Of a stretch of 64,000 nucleotides of DNA, positions 52,875 to 61,885 are shown in pieces (the stretch's first letter is position 1; each line of letters starts with the position of its first letter). The notes under the pieces were generated by a model that worked only from the letters and a program-made list of their open reading frames with translations, was not told the DNA's origin and made no database searches. The DNA is taken from assembly GCA_943370355.1 (NCBI GenBank), contig CALRQP020000014.1, forward strand, positions 19,398-83,397, read 5' to 3'. The DNA comes from JADCGM01 sp943370355. Its GTDB lineage: Bacteria; Pseudomonadota; Alphaproteobacteria; Sphingomonadales; Sphingomonadaceae. Both the position numbers and the translations under genes were made by a program.

Positions 52875-53534
52875 TCACGTCAATTTGGCGGGTTTCAATA
52901 TTCCGATGTTGAGCGAAGGTTCGGTCGGGATGATCTTCTGTTGCGACTGCCAGCAGAATCCGGTGCCCGGGTCGATCCAATAATGGTTGGAAAAGCGATG
53001 CTGGCCGCCTGACGAAACGCGCTCCTCGAATTTTTCCAGCTCGTAAGACTTACCGAGAATGGTGATCTGTTTCATCCCGCGGCGATGAAAGGTTGATTCG
53101 AACAGGATTTCCACCCTGGTTCCGGGCTGGTAAATCGCCGTTCGGCTCGGCCTGCCTCCGACCATGGCGGTCAGATTGTCGTTCCACCCTCGCCCAAAGC
53201 GCATGTCGCGCAAATCTACATCGAACCCAATGGCTCGGACGACGAACGGCCCTTTGGTCGAGATCATCTTCCCATCGCGCGTGTACCAGTCCAGAATGTT
53301 CCCTGGATTAATTGTACCCAGAACGAGTATCGCAGACGGTGTGCCTTCAAACCATGCAACTATGTTCGCGTACGGCAGGCTGTCAGAGGCGCTCCTCGAA
53401 ATCGCAGGGTCTTTCGGCGTGCCAATGATGCCGGACTTTATCGTGGCCCAAAACGGTGACGAACGAACTGTCGTCGTACAACCGGCGAGTCCCAGTAACG
53501 GTAAAAGCAAGCTTTCCCGGCGGCTTATCGGCAT
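52875..53534 (-). CDS. YjbF/GfcB-like lipoprotein
   Basis: A 219-residue lipoprotein. The signal peptide MPISRRESLLLPLLGLAGC ends in lipobox LAGC. Family landmarks are PYANIVAWFEGTPSAILVLG, ISTKGPFVVRAIGFDVDL, and the end FSNHYWIDPGTGFCWQSQQK followed by an LKPAK ending. GfcB/YjbF proteins work with GfcC/GfcD in group 4 capsule or exopolysaccharide assembly. GGAG precedes ATG 53534; a longer in-frame start near 53612 would run into the divergent gene. It is transcribed away from the YjbH-like gene. Confidence 0.8.
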   Translation of the reverse strand: MPISRRESLLLPLLGLAGCTTTVRSSPFWATIKSGIIGTPKDPAISRSASDSLPYANIVAWFEGTPSAILVLGTINPGNILDWYTRDGKMISTKGPFVVRAIGFDVDLRDMRFGRGWNDNLTAMVGGRPSRTAIYQPGTRVEILFESTFHRRGMKQITILGKSYELEKFEERVSSGGQHRFSNHYWIDPGTGFCWQSQQKIIPTEPSLNIGILKPAKLT

Positions 53535-53603
53535 AAAACATCTCCTCGGCCTGTACACGCCGACCATATCCAGTTTGATGCCCCTAATCCCACGTGGCGC
53601 GGC

Positions 53604-55871
53604 ATGACGCAAATGCGCTTGTCGCCGTCGCGGGGACCGCGCTTGCGCATCGGCGGCCTTTGGGCATCGTCATTGCTGGCCCTGTCGACCATCTGGGCCG
53701 GCACAGCCAATGCGGAGACGTGGGATCCATTCCCGGTTTCTCCGTTGATTAACGATTTTGGTGGAGTCGGCTTGCTGCAGACCCCAACGGCCCGGATGGC
53801 CCCGGACGGGGCTATATCTTTCAGTGCCAATCATGTGGCACCCTACGAACGATACGCCATCACGTTTCAGGCTCTGCCGTGGCTCGAAGCAACACTTCGC
53901 TACAGCTCGATCGGCAACCGCCTCTATTCCGACAACCCAGCATTCAGTGGAAGTCAGACCTACAAGGATCGAGGATTCGATCTGAAGGCAACCCTTGTGA
54001 CTGAAGGGTCCATCCGCCCGTCGGTTGCCGTCGGTCTGCGAGACTTTCTTGGGACCGGTATTTTTCAGTCGGAGTATATCGTTGGCAATAAGCGATTCGG
54101 GGCGTTCGACGTGTCGCTCGGCCTTGGCTGGGGCCAGCTGGGAACACGCGCACATTTCGGCAACCCGCTACTCTTGATCTCTGATAGGTTTCGATTTCGC
54201 TCGGGATTCACAGCCAGGGGCGGCTCGATCGGCAAGAGCTACTTTAAAGGCGCCGATGTCGCCCTCTTTGGCGGTGTTCGCTACGATACTCCCATACCCG
54301 GGCTGTCGACCGTTATCGAGTACGACTCCAACAACTATCAGTCCGAGGCTCTCGACAATCGCTTCCGCGTCTCTTCACCGATCAACGTCGGCGTCGATTA
54401 TCGGCTGAAGCCCTGGCTGCACCTCGGGGCAAGCTGGGAGCGGGGAAATCGTCTCGGCCTCCATCTTGTCCTGTCCGGTAACCTGCACGACCGGTCGCGC
54501 GTCCTGAAGCAAGATCCGCCAGCCCCGCAGTTCACTGCGAGCGAGCCAGCCCCGAGCCAAACGCCTGGCGGGACGATCACAGGCGTTTCGCAGCCAATCG
54601 CCCCAAGCACGAAGGATCCGGCTGCAAATACTGCCGAAGTTGGCTTGGCAACGACCGAAACGCTCGGCGCAAAGGTGGAGGCCGCCCTCGCAACGCAAGG
54701 GGCGACCCTCATTTCAGCCAAGCTGGAGGGGAACGAAGCCGTCCTCTATGTTGCCCAGGGTCGATACCGTGAAGTCGCAACTGGCCTGGGCCGCGTTGCG
54801 CGCGCTGCCTTTTCGGTTCTGCCGGCGAACGTCGAAGCCGTCAGAGTCATATTCGTGGAAAATGGCGTAACCACGATGTCGGTGCGGCTGTACCGGCATT
54901 TGCTGGCTGGTGCTCTGCAACGACGCGAAGGCTCCCTCGACGAATTGCTTCTCCGGAGCGACTTTTCTCAAGCTGGGGGCATTCCGGCAGATATCAACTA
55001 CCGCGCATCTGCCTTCGAACATGGTCCACGTCTATTCTATGGTATACGACCAGCGCTGCGCACCACATTGGGTCGGCCCGAGCAGTTTATTCTATATCAA
55101 GCTTGGGTAAAGCTTAATGTTCTGGCTGAGTTTGCCCCGGGACTTACTGCATCAGGCAGTTTTGGATATAATCTGTCAAACAACTTTTCTAAGATTAGAA
55201 ATAGCTCCGATAGCACTCTTCCGCATGTCCGCTCAGACATTGACAAATATTTAAAGAATACGACGACATCCTTTACGCACCTTCAGGCAGACTATAATTT
55301 TGGGATTGCGCCAGGCCTGTACGGCCATGTGTATGGCGGCCTCCTTGAAGAGATGTATGCTGGCGTCGGAGGCGAGGTTCTCTACAGGCCTTATGACAGA
55401 AACTGGGCGCTGGGCGCTGACCTTACATTTGTCAGGCAACGCGACTTTAATGGATATTTCGGACTCCAGAAATACAAAGTGTGGACTGGATTTGTCACCG
55501 CTTCTTATCGTTTGCCGAAGTCAAACATAACTACGACCGTGCGTGCAGGCCGCTATCTTGCAAAAGACATTGGGGCGACCTTTGACATTTCGCGAACGTT
55601 CCCCTCGGGCGCGCGAGTGGGAGCATTTGCGACATTTACCAATGTCAGCGCCGCGTCATTCGGGGAAGGAAGTTTCGACAAGGGGATCTATTTTTCAATC
55701 CCGCTGGATTTCATATTTTCCAAGCATTCACGCAGCAGCATAGGGGTCTTATATCGTCCTTTGATCCGCGATGGCGGCCAGCAGCTATTTTACCGGCAGC
55801 CGCTATTGGAAACGACAACGGACATGACCTTGGAGAATTTTCGTCAATCCTGGCCCTATCTGGACGAATGA
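53604..55871 (+). CDS. YjbH-like outer membrane beta-barrel protein
   Basis: A 755-residue protein. A signal peptide (to TANAE) is followed by the YjbH start: DPFPVSPLINDFGGVGLLQT with PTARMAPDGAISFSAN. Repeated amphipathic beta strands, a mid-region Pro/Thr linker (about 310-345), a periplasmic-type domain, and a second barrel half ending in FYRQPLL and WPYLDE follow. YjbH/GfcD is an outer membrane component of polysaccharide secretion. The 69-base gap from the divergent yjbF-like gene must hold both promoters. The second half is more A/T-rich than the flanks. Confidence 0.88.
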   Translation: MTQMRLSPSRGPRLRIGGLWASSLLALSTIWAGTANAETWDPFPVSPLINDFGGVGLLQTPTARMAPDGAISFSANHVAPYERYAITFQALPWLEATLRYSSIGNRLYSDNPAFSGSQTYKDRGFDLKATLVTEGSIRPSVAVGLRDFLGTGIFQSEYIVGNKRFGAFDVSLGLGWGQLGTRAHFGNPLLLISDRFRFRSGFTARGGSIGKSYFKGADVALFGGVRYDTPIPGLSTVIEYDSNNYQSEALDNRFRVSSPINVGVDYRLKPWLHLGASWERGNRLGLHLVLSGNLHDRSRVLKQDPPAPQFTASEPAPSQTPGGTITGVSQPIAPSTKDPAANTAEVGLATTETLGAKVEAALATQGATLISAKLEGNEAVLYVAQGRYREVATGLGRVARAAFSVLPANVEAVRVIFVENGVTTMSVRLYRHLLAGALQRREGSLDELLLRSDFSQAGGIPADINYRASAFEHGPRLFYGIRPALRTTLGRPEQFILYQAWVKLNVLAEFAPGLTASGSFGYNLSNNFSKIRNSSDSTLPHVRSDIDKYLKNTTTSFTHLQADYNFGIAPGLYGHVYGGLLEEMYAGVGGEVLYRPYDRNWALGADLTFVRQRDFNGYFGLQKYKVWTGFVTASYRLPKSNITTTVRAGRYLAKDIGATFDISRTFPSGARVGAFATFTNVSAASFGEGSFDKGIYFSIPLDFIFSKHSRSSIGVLYRPLIRDGGQQLFYRQPLLETTTDMTLENFRQSWPYLDE

Positions 55872-55988
55872 CCGTTCATTCGAACGGGGAAGTGTGCTCG
55901 TAGATAGCTTCTCACGACGCAACGTGACCGCTGCCCCATCCTATCGTCAGGATGACGGGACGAGCGGAACGGCCGACAACCGCGCGGC

Positions 55989-56624
55989 ATGCTGACCCTC
56001 TACCATTGTGCCGATGCGCGCTCCTTCCGCTGCCTGTGGGCGCTTGAAGAGCTTGGGCTGCCCTATGAGCTGAAGCTGCTGCCCTTCCCGCCGCGCTGGC
56101 GGCAGCCCGACTATCTGGCGGAAAATCCGCTGGGGACGATTCCGCTGCTCGTCGATGGTGCAACGCGCATGACCGAGTCGGCGGCGATCGTGCAATATCT
56201 GGCGACGCGGGGCGGGCCGACGGCGCTGTCAGTCGAGCCAGCAGATCCGGCCTATGGCGCGTGGCTCAACTGGCTGCACCACGGCGAGGCGACGCTGACC
56301 TTTCCGCAGACGCTGGTGCTGCACTATTCGCGGCTGGAGCCGGAGGAGCGGCGGTTGCCGCAGGCGGCGGCCGACTATGCGCGCTGGTTCGAGGTGCGGC
56401 TGGCCGAGGGGCTTGGCCGGGCGCTTGCCGACGGACGCGAATGGCTCGTCGCCGGGCGCTTCACGGCTGCCGACATCTCGGTCGGCTATGCGCTGCAATT
56501 GGCGAGCGTGCTGAAGCTCGACGGCAATTTCCCTGAAGAAGTGGCGACTTATTGGGCGCGTTGCAAAGCGCGTCCGGCCTTCGCGCGCGCCAAGGCAGCG
56601 CAGAAAACGGAGTTGCAGATATGA
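55989..56624 (+). CDS. Glutathione S-transferase family protein
   Basis: A 211-residue GST. The thioredoxin-like N-terminal domain has YHCADARSFRCLWALEELGL, NPLGTIPLLVDG and the glutathione gamma-Glu site MTESAAIVQYLA. The all-helical C-terminal domain includes WLVAGRFTAADISVGYAL. It overlaps the following GST gene by ATGA, forming a two-gene unit. The electrophile substrate cannot be told. Confidence 0.9.
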   Translation: MLTLYHCADARSFRCLWALEELGLPYELKLLPFPPRWRQPDYLAENPLGTIPLLVDGATRMTESAAIVQYLATRGGPTALSVEPADPAYGAWLNWLHHGEATLTFPQTLVLHYSRLEPEERRLPQAAADYARWFEVRLAEGLGRALADGREWLVAGRFTAADISVGYALQLASVLKLDGNFPEEVATYWARCKARPAFARAKAAQKTELQI

Positions 56625-57229
56625 GGTTTTACACCGCAGCCGAACGCGGCGCCCCCAACCCGCGCCGGGTCGAAATCTTCCTCAAGGAGAAGGGCATCGA
56701 CCTGCCCACAACCTCCTTCGCCTTGTTCAAGCGCGAGCATAAGGGCGAGGACTTCGTCGCCAAATATCCGCTCGGGAAAATCCCGGTGCTCGAACTCGAT
56801 GACGGCACAGTCCTCAGCGAGAGCGTTGCGATCTGCCGCTATCTCGATGCACTCTATCCCGAGCCGCCACTGTTCGGCACGACGCCGCTGGAAACCGCGA
56901 CCATCGAAATGTGGACTCGCCGGGTCGAACTGATGCTGGTGACGCCGCTCGGCATGTTCTGGCTGCACGCGCATCCGATCACCGCGCCGCTCAACAAGCA
57001 ATATACCGACTTCGGCGAGTCCAACCGCGAGCGGGCGAGCGACGTCATGCGCTGGTTCGACAAACATATGGGCGACGGCTGGCTCGCCGGCGGCAGCTAC
57101 AGCATCGCCGACATCGTGCTGCTGACCAGCCTCGACTTCGCCGGCTTCATCGGCATTCCCGTGCCCGCGGACTGCCCAACGCTTCAGGGCTGGTACGAGC
57201 GCGCCAAGGCCAGGCCGAGCGCGAGTTAG
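56621..57229 (+). CDS. Glutathione S-transferase family protein
   Basis: A 202-residue GST. N-terminal domain: MRFYTAAERGAPNPRRVEIF, PLGKIPVLELDDGTVLSESV, AICRYLD. C-terminal domain: DGWLAGGSYSIADIVLLTSL. It differs substantially from the preceding GST, so this is not a recent duplication. ATG 56621 is fixed by the ATGA overlap and by the family N-terminus. It converges with leuD, 10 bases between stops. Confidence 0.9.
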   Translation: MRFYTAAERGAPNPRRVEIFLKEKGIDLPTTSFALFKREHKGEDFVAKYPLGKIPVLELDDGTVLSESVAICRYLDALYPEPPLFGTTPLETATIEMWTRRVELMLVTPLGMFWLHAHPITAPLNKQYTDFGESNRERASDVMRWFDKHMGDGWLAGGSYSIADIVLLTSLDFAGFIGIPVPADCPTLQGWYERAKARPSAS

Positions 57230-57239
57230 TCGGCTCGGA

Positions 57240-57842
57240 TCAGGCAGCGCGCTTGGCTGCGTTGCCGATCCACGGTTTCTCGGCCGACAGCGTGGCCTCA
57301 TATCGCGCGATCTCGCCGCCCATCGCCTGGGTCAGCGCGATTTCGTCGGCGCCGTTCATCAGGCAGGATTTGCGGAACGGGTCGATCTCGAAGGCGAAGC
57401 GGTCCTGGAACGGCGTCGTCACCACCTGATTTTCGAGGTCGATGGTGATGTCATGCTCAGGCGCGATCTCGAGTAGCCGGTCGATCTGCGCCTGCGGCAG
57501 TGCGATAAGCAGCATACCATTCTTGAACGCGTTGCCCGCGAAAATATCGGCAAAGCTCGGCGCGATGACAACCTTGAAACCCATGTCAGACAAGGCCCAG
57601 GGCGCATGCTCACGCGACGAGCCGCATCCGAAGTTATCGCCCGCGATCAAGATCGGCGCCCCCGCGTTTCGGGGTGTGTCGAAGACATTGCCGGGGTTTT
57701 CGCGGATCGTCGAAAAGGCGCCCTTGCCGAGCCCCGACCGCGTGACGGTCTTCAAGAAGCGCGCGGCAATGATCACGTCGGTATCGACATTGGCGGCCCC
57801 GAAGGGCACGGCAATGCCGGTCAGGTCGGCGAAGGGCTGCAT
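57240..57842 (-). CDS. leuD: 3-isopropylmalate dehydratase small subunit
   Basis: A 200-residue small subunit of isopropylmalate isomerase (leucine biosynthesis). Signatures: VDTDVIIAARFLKTVTR, ILIAGDNFGCGSSREHAPWA and FAGNAFKNGMLLI. It forms the swivelling domain that completes the active site with LeuC. ATG 57842 shares one base with the TGA of the upstream lipoprotein gene, which itself overlaps leuC, so all three are translated as a unit. Confidence 0.96.
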   Translation of the reverse strand: MQPFADLTGIAVPFGAANVDTDVIIAARFLKTVTRSGLGKGAFSTIRENPGNVFDTPRNAGAPILIAGDNFGCGSSREHAPWALSDMGFKVVIAPSFADIFAGNAFKNGMLLIALPQAQIDRLLEIAPEHDITIDLENQVVTTPFQDRFAFEIDPFRKSCLMNGADEIALTQAMGGEIARYEATLSAEKPWIGNAAKRAA

Positions 57843-58225
57843 CAGCGGGACCCGTCCTTCATATCCTCGATCTGCTGTTTCATCTGCTTCTTGAGCTTGA
57901 AGACGCTGTCCATCGCGGCGTTGGTGATGTCGCGGCGCTTGCCATCGGCTTCAGCGATGACCTCCCCGGCCGTCTTGCCGTTCAAGTCGGCGCGCATTTG
58001 CGCCTGCATCTCCGCGCGCGAATCCGCCTTGGTGAAAGCCGAGGTGCCAATCACCGCCAGCGACGCATCGAAACGAGCCCGCTCGGCAACGGGCAGGCCG
58101 TCGCGGATCGTCTTCAGGCTCGCCTCATAGGCTTCGGGCGACGAGCCATCGATGCGGTCGGCCCCCATCGCGCCGCAAGCGGCGGTTGCAAGGCAGGCGG
58201 CGATCAGGAGCGTTCGGGTCATCAT
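57842..58225 (-). CDS. Small lipoprotein encoded between leuC and leuD (DUF6694-like)
   Basis: A 127-residue lipoprotein: signal MMTRTLLIAACLATAACG with lipobox TAAC. The mature part opens with DRIDGSSPEAYEASLKTIRD and is helical and charged, reminiscent of the DUF6694 lipoproteins. A Lys-rich C-terminal helix ends KKQMKQQIEDMKDG. ATG 58225 overlaps the leuC stop by four bases (a second ATG follows at once). It has no obvious role in leucine synthesis; its placement seems to be an insertion into the operon. Confidence 0.85.
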   Translation of the reverse strand: MMTRTLLIAACLATAACGAMGADRIDGSSPEAYEASLKTIRDGLPVAERARFDASLAVIGTSAFTKADSRAEMQAQMRADLNGKTAGEVIAEADGKRRDITNAAMDSVFKLKKQMKQQIEDMKDGSR

Positions 58226-59634
58226 GCGCGCATCAACGCCCGAACATCGGTCAGGTGCCCGGTCACCGCTGCGGCTGCGGCCATTGCGGGCGAGAGCAGG
58301 TGCGTGCGCGCCCCGGGGCCCTGCCGGCCGACGAAATTGCGGTTGCTGGTCGAGGCGCAGCGCTCGCCCGCGGGCACCTTGTCGGGGTTCATGCCGAGGC
58401 ACATGGAGCAACCGGGCTCGCGCCAGTCGAACCCTGCCTCGATGAAGATGCGGTCGAGCCCCTCCGCCTCCGCCTGACGCTTGACGAGGCCGGAGCCGGG
58501 CACGACGAGCGCCTGCCGTACATTGGGCGCGACCTTACGGCCCTTGGCGACAGCGGCAGCGGCGCGCAGATCCTCGATGCGGCTGTTGGTGCAGCTGCCG
58601 ATGAAGATATTCTCGACCGGCACGCCATCGAGTGCAGTGCCGGGGGGGAGGCCCATATAATCCAAAGACTTCGCCGCGGCCGCCTGTTTCGATGGCTCGG
58701 CGAAACTGCCGGGTTCGGGGATGACACCGGTGATCGCGACGACATCCTCAGGGCTGGTGCCCCAGGTCACGAGCGGTGCAATGGCCGACCCTTCGATCTC
58801 GACGACACGGTCATAAGAAGCGCCCGCATCGGTCGGCAGCGAGCGCCACCATGCCAGCGCGGCATCCCAGTCCGCGCCCTTCGGCGCGCGCGGCCGGCCT
58901 TCGACATAGGCGAAGGTCTTGTCGTCGGGCGCGATGAGCCCCGCGCGGGCACCCGCTTCGATCGCCATATTGCAGAGCGTCATCCGCCCTTCCATCGACA
59001 GGTCGCGCACAACCTCGCCGGTGAATTCGATGACATGGCCGGTGCCGCCCGCCGTGCCAATCTGGCCGATCACCGCAAGCGCGACATCCTTCGCGGTTAC
59101 CGAAAAGCCGAGCTGACCGGTGACGCGCACCTCCATCGTCTTCGACTTGCGCAGCAGCAGCGTCTGCGTCGCGAAGACATGCTCGATTTCGGACGTGCCG
59201 ATGCCGAAGGCGAGCGCGCCGAACGCGCCATGCGTCGCCGTATGGCTGTCACCGCACACCATCGTCACGCCGGGCAGCGTGAAGCCCTGCTCCGGCCCGA
59301 TGACATGGACGATGCCCTGTTCCGGCGCGTTGATATCGAACATCTCGATGCCGAATTCGGCGCAATTGGCGGTCAGCGTCGCCAGCTGCAGCGCGCTCTC
59401 CGGGTCTGCGATCGGCTCGAACCGGTGGTTGGTCGGGACATTGTGGTCTGGCACCGCGAGCGTCAGGTCTGGCCGGTGCACGCGCCGCCCAGCCAACCGC
59501 AGCCCCTCGAACGCTTGTGGCGTCGTCACCTCATGAATCAGGTGCCGGTCGATCCAGATCAGCGCGGTGCCGTCGTCGCGCGTCGCGATAACATGGTCGT
59601 GCCAGATTTTTTCGTAGAGCGTGCGCGGAGCCAT
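58222..59634 (-). CDS. leuC: 3-isopropylmalate dehydratase large subunit
   Basis: A 470-residue aconitase-family enzyme with the 4Fe-4S cluster cysteines visible in IFIGSCTNSRIEDL and in EPGCSMCLGMNPD. VCGDSHTATHGAFGALAFGI and the start LYEKIWHDHVI are diagnostic. It isomerises 2- to 3-isopropylmalate with LeuD. It is the first gene of leuC-lipoprotein-leuD. Confidence 0.97.
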   Translation of the reverse strand: MAPRTLYEKIWHDHVIATRDDGTALIWIDRHLIHEVTTPQAFEGLRLAGRRVHRPDLTLAVPDHNVPTNHRFEPIADPESALQLATLTANCAEFGIEMFDINAPEQGIVHVIGPEQGFTLPGVTMVCGDSHTATHGAFGALAFGIGTSEIEHVFATQTLLLRKSKTMEVRVTGQLGFSVTAKDVALAVIGQIGTAGGTGHVIEFTGEVVRDLSMEGRMTLCNMAIEAGARAGLIAPDDKTFAYVEGRPRAPKGADWDAALAWWRSLPTDAGASYDRVVEIEGSAIAPLVTWGTSPEDVVAITGVIPEPGSFAEPSKQAAAAKSLDYMGLPPGTALDGVPVENIFIGSCTNSRIEDLRAAAAVAKGRKVAPNVRQALVVPGSGLVKRQAEAEGLDRIFIEAGFDWREPGCSMCLGMNPDKVPAGERCASTSNRNFVGRQGPGARTHLLSPAMAAAAAVTGHLTDVRALMRA

Positions 59635-59688
59635 GAACGGCGATGTGCGTCGAGGGTGGGGGCAGGGTCAAGTGCGCTGTGATGGACA

Positions 59689-59708
59689 GTAAGGCGATTT
59701 TGCCTTAC
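59689..59708. promoter_or_regulatory. Inverted-repeat operator of the vapBC pair
   Basis: GTAAGGC (59689-59695) and GCCTTAC (59702-59708) form a perfect inverted repeat with spacer GATTTT, ending 9 bases before the vapB ATG. AbrB-type antitoxins repress their own operon at such sites, so this is the likely autoregulatory operator. It also argues against starting vapB further upstream. Confidence 0.65.
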
Positions 59709-59717
59709 ATTTCGCGC

Positions 59718-59984
59718 ATGACCCCGCCTCTATCTGCCAGTGTGACCGTGACGTCGAAAGGACAGGTGACGTTTCGGCGCGATCTGCTCGCCTATCTTGG
59801 CGCGGGTCCCGGTGACCGTCTGGACATCAGCCCACTCCCCGATGGCGGCCTCGAAATTCGCTCCAGGAAGCGCGCGGGACGGTTGGCTGACCTGTACGGG
59901 TCCCTTTACGATCCCGACGGCCCAAGGTTGTCGCTTGAGGAGATTGATGCGGCAATCGCCAAGGGCTGGGCGGGCGAGCTTTGA
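59718..59984 (+). CDS. vapB: AbrB/SpoVT-type antitoxin (VapB-like)
   Basis: An 88-residue protein. The swapped-hairpin AbrB fold is visible in SVTVTSKGQVTFRRDLLAYL and GPGDRLDISPLPDGGLEIRS. The C-terminal tail (LYGSLYDPDGPRLSLEEIDA) would wrap the toxin. ATG 59718 is preferred; an in-frame ATG 59682 would place the operator inside the gene. Its TGA overlaps the toxin TTG by four bases (TTGA). Confidence 0.85.
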   Translation: MTPPLSASVTVTSKGQVTFRRDLLAYLGAGPGDRLDISPLPDGGLEIRSRKRAGRLADLYGSLYDPDGPRLSLEEIDAAIAKGWAGEL

Positions 59985-60376
59985 GGATCACGCCGGACAC
60001 CAACATCCTCGTTCGGTTGCTGGTCAAGGATCACCCGGAACAGTCGCCGGCCGCGCGCGATGCCATTCTCGCGGCCGAGGCCATCGCGCTGCCGCTGCCG
60101 ACGCTTTGCGAACTGGCCTGGGTGCTGCGCCATTCCTATCGGCACACCCCTGCGAAGGTGGCGTCGATGCTCCGCGTATTGACGGATAGCGAGGACGCCA
60201 TTTGCGACCGGCCTGCCGTTGCGGTCGGGCTTTCTTTCCTCGAACGAGGCGGAGATTTCGCGGACGGCGTCATCGCATTTGATGGCGCGCGGCTCGGAGC
60301 ACCGACCTTTGTGTCGTTCGATCGGCAAGCCGTCGCATTGGTCCGCGGTGATGGCGGAACAGCGCGCTTGCCCTAG
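59981..60376 (+). CDS. vapC: PIN-domain ribonuclease toxin (VapC)
   Basis: A 131-residue PIN protein. The acidic active-site residues are visible: Asp in ITPDTNILVRLLVKD, Glu in LCELAWVLRHSY, and Asp in GGDFADGVIAFDGA with FDRQA. VapC toxins cleave tRNA or rRNA. TTG 59981 overlaps the antitoxin stop, and the product begins MRITPDTNILV as expected. The active site looks intact. It converges with purB, 7 bases apart. Confidence 0.9.
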   Translation: MRITPDTNILVRLLVKDHPEQSPAARDAILAAEAIALPLPTLCELAWVLRHSYRHTPAKVASMLRVLTDSEDAICDRPAVAVGLSFLERGGDFADGVIAFDGARLGAPTFVSFDRQAVALVRGDGGTARLP

Positions 60377-60383
60377 GCATCGC

Positions 60384-61685
60384 TTAGTTTGAAGCGCCGA
60401 ACACGCGCTCGAACACCGTATCGACATGCTTGAAATGATAGTCGAGGTCGAACAGTGCCTCGAGGTCGGCGTCGGGGAGTGTGACCTCCGGGTCGGCCTT
60501 CAGCAGGTCGAGAAGCGACAGCTGGCCGTCCGACTCCCACACCTTCATCGCACTCCGCTGCACGAGGCGGTAGCTGTCCTCGCGGCTGATGCCGGCCTGC
60601 GTCAGCGCAAGCAGCACGCGCTGCGAATGGACGAGGCCGCCCATGCGGTCGAGATTCTTCTGCATCCGCTCCGGGTAGATGACGAGCTTGTCCATGACGT
60701 TCGTCAGCCGCGCGAGCGCGAAGTCGAGCGTCACCGTTGCATCGGGGCCGATCATCCGCTCGACCGAGGAATGGCTGATGTCGCGCTCGTGCCAGAGCGC
60801 GACATTTTCCAGCGCGGGGGTCACATAGCCGCGCACGAGACGGGCGAGGCCGGTCAGATTCTCGGTCAGCACCGGGTTGCGCTTGTGCGGCATCGCCGAC
60901 GAGCCCTTCTGGCCTGGCGAGAAATATTCCTCCGCCTCGAGCACTTCGGTGCGTTGCAAATGGCGGATCTCAGTCGCCAAGCGCTCGACCGACGAGGCGA
61001 CGACGCCGAGCGTCGCGAAATACATCGCATGCCGGTCGCGCGGGATCACCTGTGTCGACACCGGCTCGATGCTGAGCCCCATCGCCTTGGCGACATGCGC
61101 TTCGACACGCGGGTCGATGTTCGCGAAAGTGCCGACCGCGCCCGAGATCGCGCACGTCGCGACCTCTTCTCGCGCCGCGACGAGCCGCGCCCGGTTCCGC
61201 TCAAACTCCACATAGGCCTGCGCAAGCTTCAGCCCGAAGGTGGTCGGCTCGGCATGGATGCCGTGGCTTCGGCCGATCGTCGGCGTGAACTTATGCTCGA
61301 CCGCGCGGCGTTTGAGCACCACGAGCAGCGCATCGACATCGGCGATCATGATGTCGGCAGCCCGCACGAGTTGCACGTTGAGGCAGGTGTCGAGCACGTC
61401 CGACGAGGTCATGCCCTGATGCACGAAGCGCGCTTCCGGCCCGACATGTTCGGCCAGGCTGGTCAGGAAGGCGATCACATCATGCTTCACCTCGCGCTCG
61501 ACCTCGTCGATGCGTGCGATGTCGAAGCCGCCCTTCTCCCAAACCGCCTTGGCGGCGTCCTTCGGCACGACGCCGAGCTCTGCGAGCGCGTCCATCGCGT
61601 GCGCCTCGATCTCGAACCAGATGCGGAAGCGCGTTTCGGGCTCCCAGATCGCAACCATGTCGGAGCGCGAATAGCGCGGGATCAT
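60384..61685 (-). CDS. purB: Adenylosuccinate lyase
   Basis: A 433-residue enzyme of the fumarase/aspartase superfamily acting twice in purine synthesis. Signatures: MIPRYSRSDMVAIWEPETRF, FVHQGMTSSDVLDTCLNVQL, GRSHGIHAEPTTFGLK and the loop GQKGSSAMPHKRNPVLTENL. ATG 61685 is preceded by AAGGAGA and matches the family start; the open frame upstream has no homology. Confidence 0.97.
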   Translation of the reverse strand: MIPRYSRSDMVAIWEPETRFRIWFEIEAHAMDALAELGVVPKDAAKAVWEKGGFDIARIDEVEREVKHDVIAFLTSLAEHVGPEARFVHQGMTSSDVLDTCLNVQLVRAADIMIADVDALLVVLKRRAVEHKFTPTIGRSHGIHAEPTTFGLKLAQAYVEFERNRARLVAAREEVATCAISGAVGTFANIDPRVEAHVAKAMGLSIEPVSTQVIPRDRHAMYFATLGVVASSVERLATEIRHLQRTEVLEAEEYFSPGQKGSSAMPHKRNPVLTENLTGLARLVRGYVTPALENVALWHERDISHSSVERMIGPDATVTLDFALARLTNVMDKLVIYPERMQKNLDRMGGLVHSQRVLLALTQAGISREDSYRLVQRSAMKVWESDGQLSLLDLLKADPEVTLPDADLEALFDLDYHFKHVDTVFERVFGASN

Positions 61686-61724
61686 GCGGGTCTCCTTGTG
61701 ATGCGCGCCGGGTAGCAGACGGCA

Positions 61725-61862
61725 GGGCGAGCGGCAAATGCGGCAGTCGGGTTGCTTAAGGCTTTGCAGCCGATGTTCGGCAAGGCCGATGCCAACCACG
61801 ATATGCGCGTGATCGGCGACGAACTCGCGCAATGGCAGGCGGCGGGGATGCCCGCATCCTGA
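61725..61862 (+). pseudogene. Remnant of an EF-hand protein gene
   Basis: An open stretch on the forward strand, ending TGA 61860-61862, encodes LLKALQPMFGKADANHDMRV followed by IGDELAQWQAAGMPAS. DANHDMRVIGDE fits the calcium-binding EF-hand loop (D1, N3, D5, V8, E12). It has no ATG start in place; only TTG 61752 or internal ATGs, and an in-frame stop lies at 61713. A strong terminator follows. It looks like the 3' end of a deleted paralogue of the EF-hand gene at 62041. Confidence 0.5.
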
Positions 61863-61885
61863 TCGTTAAGCCATTGAAAATGCAG

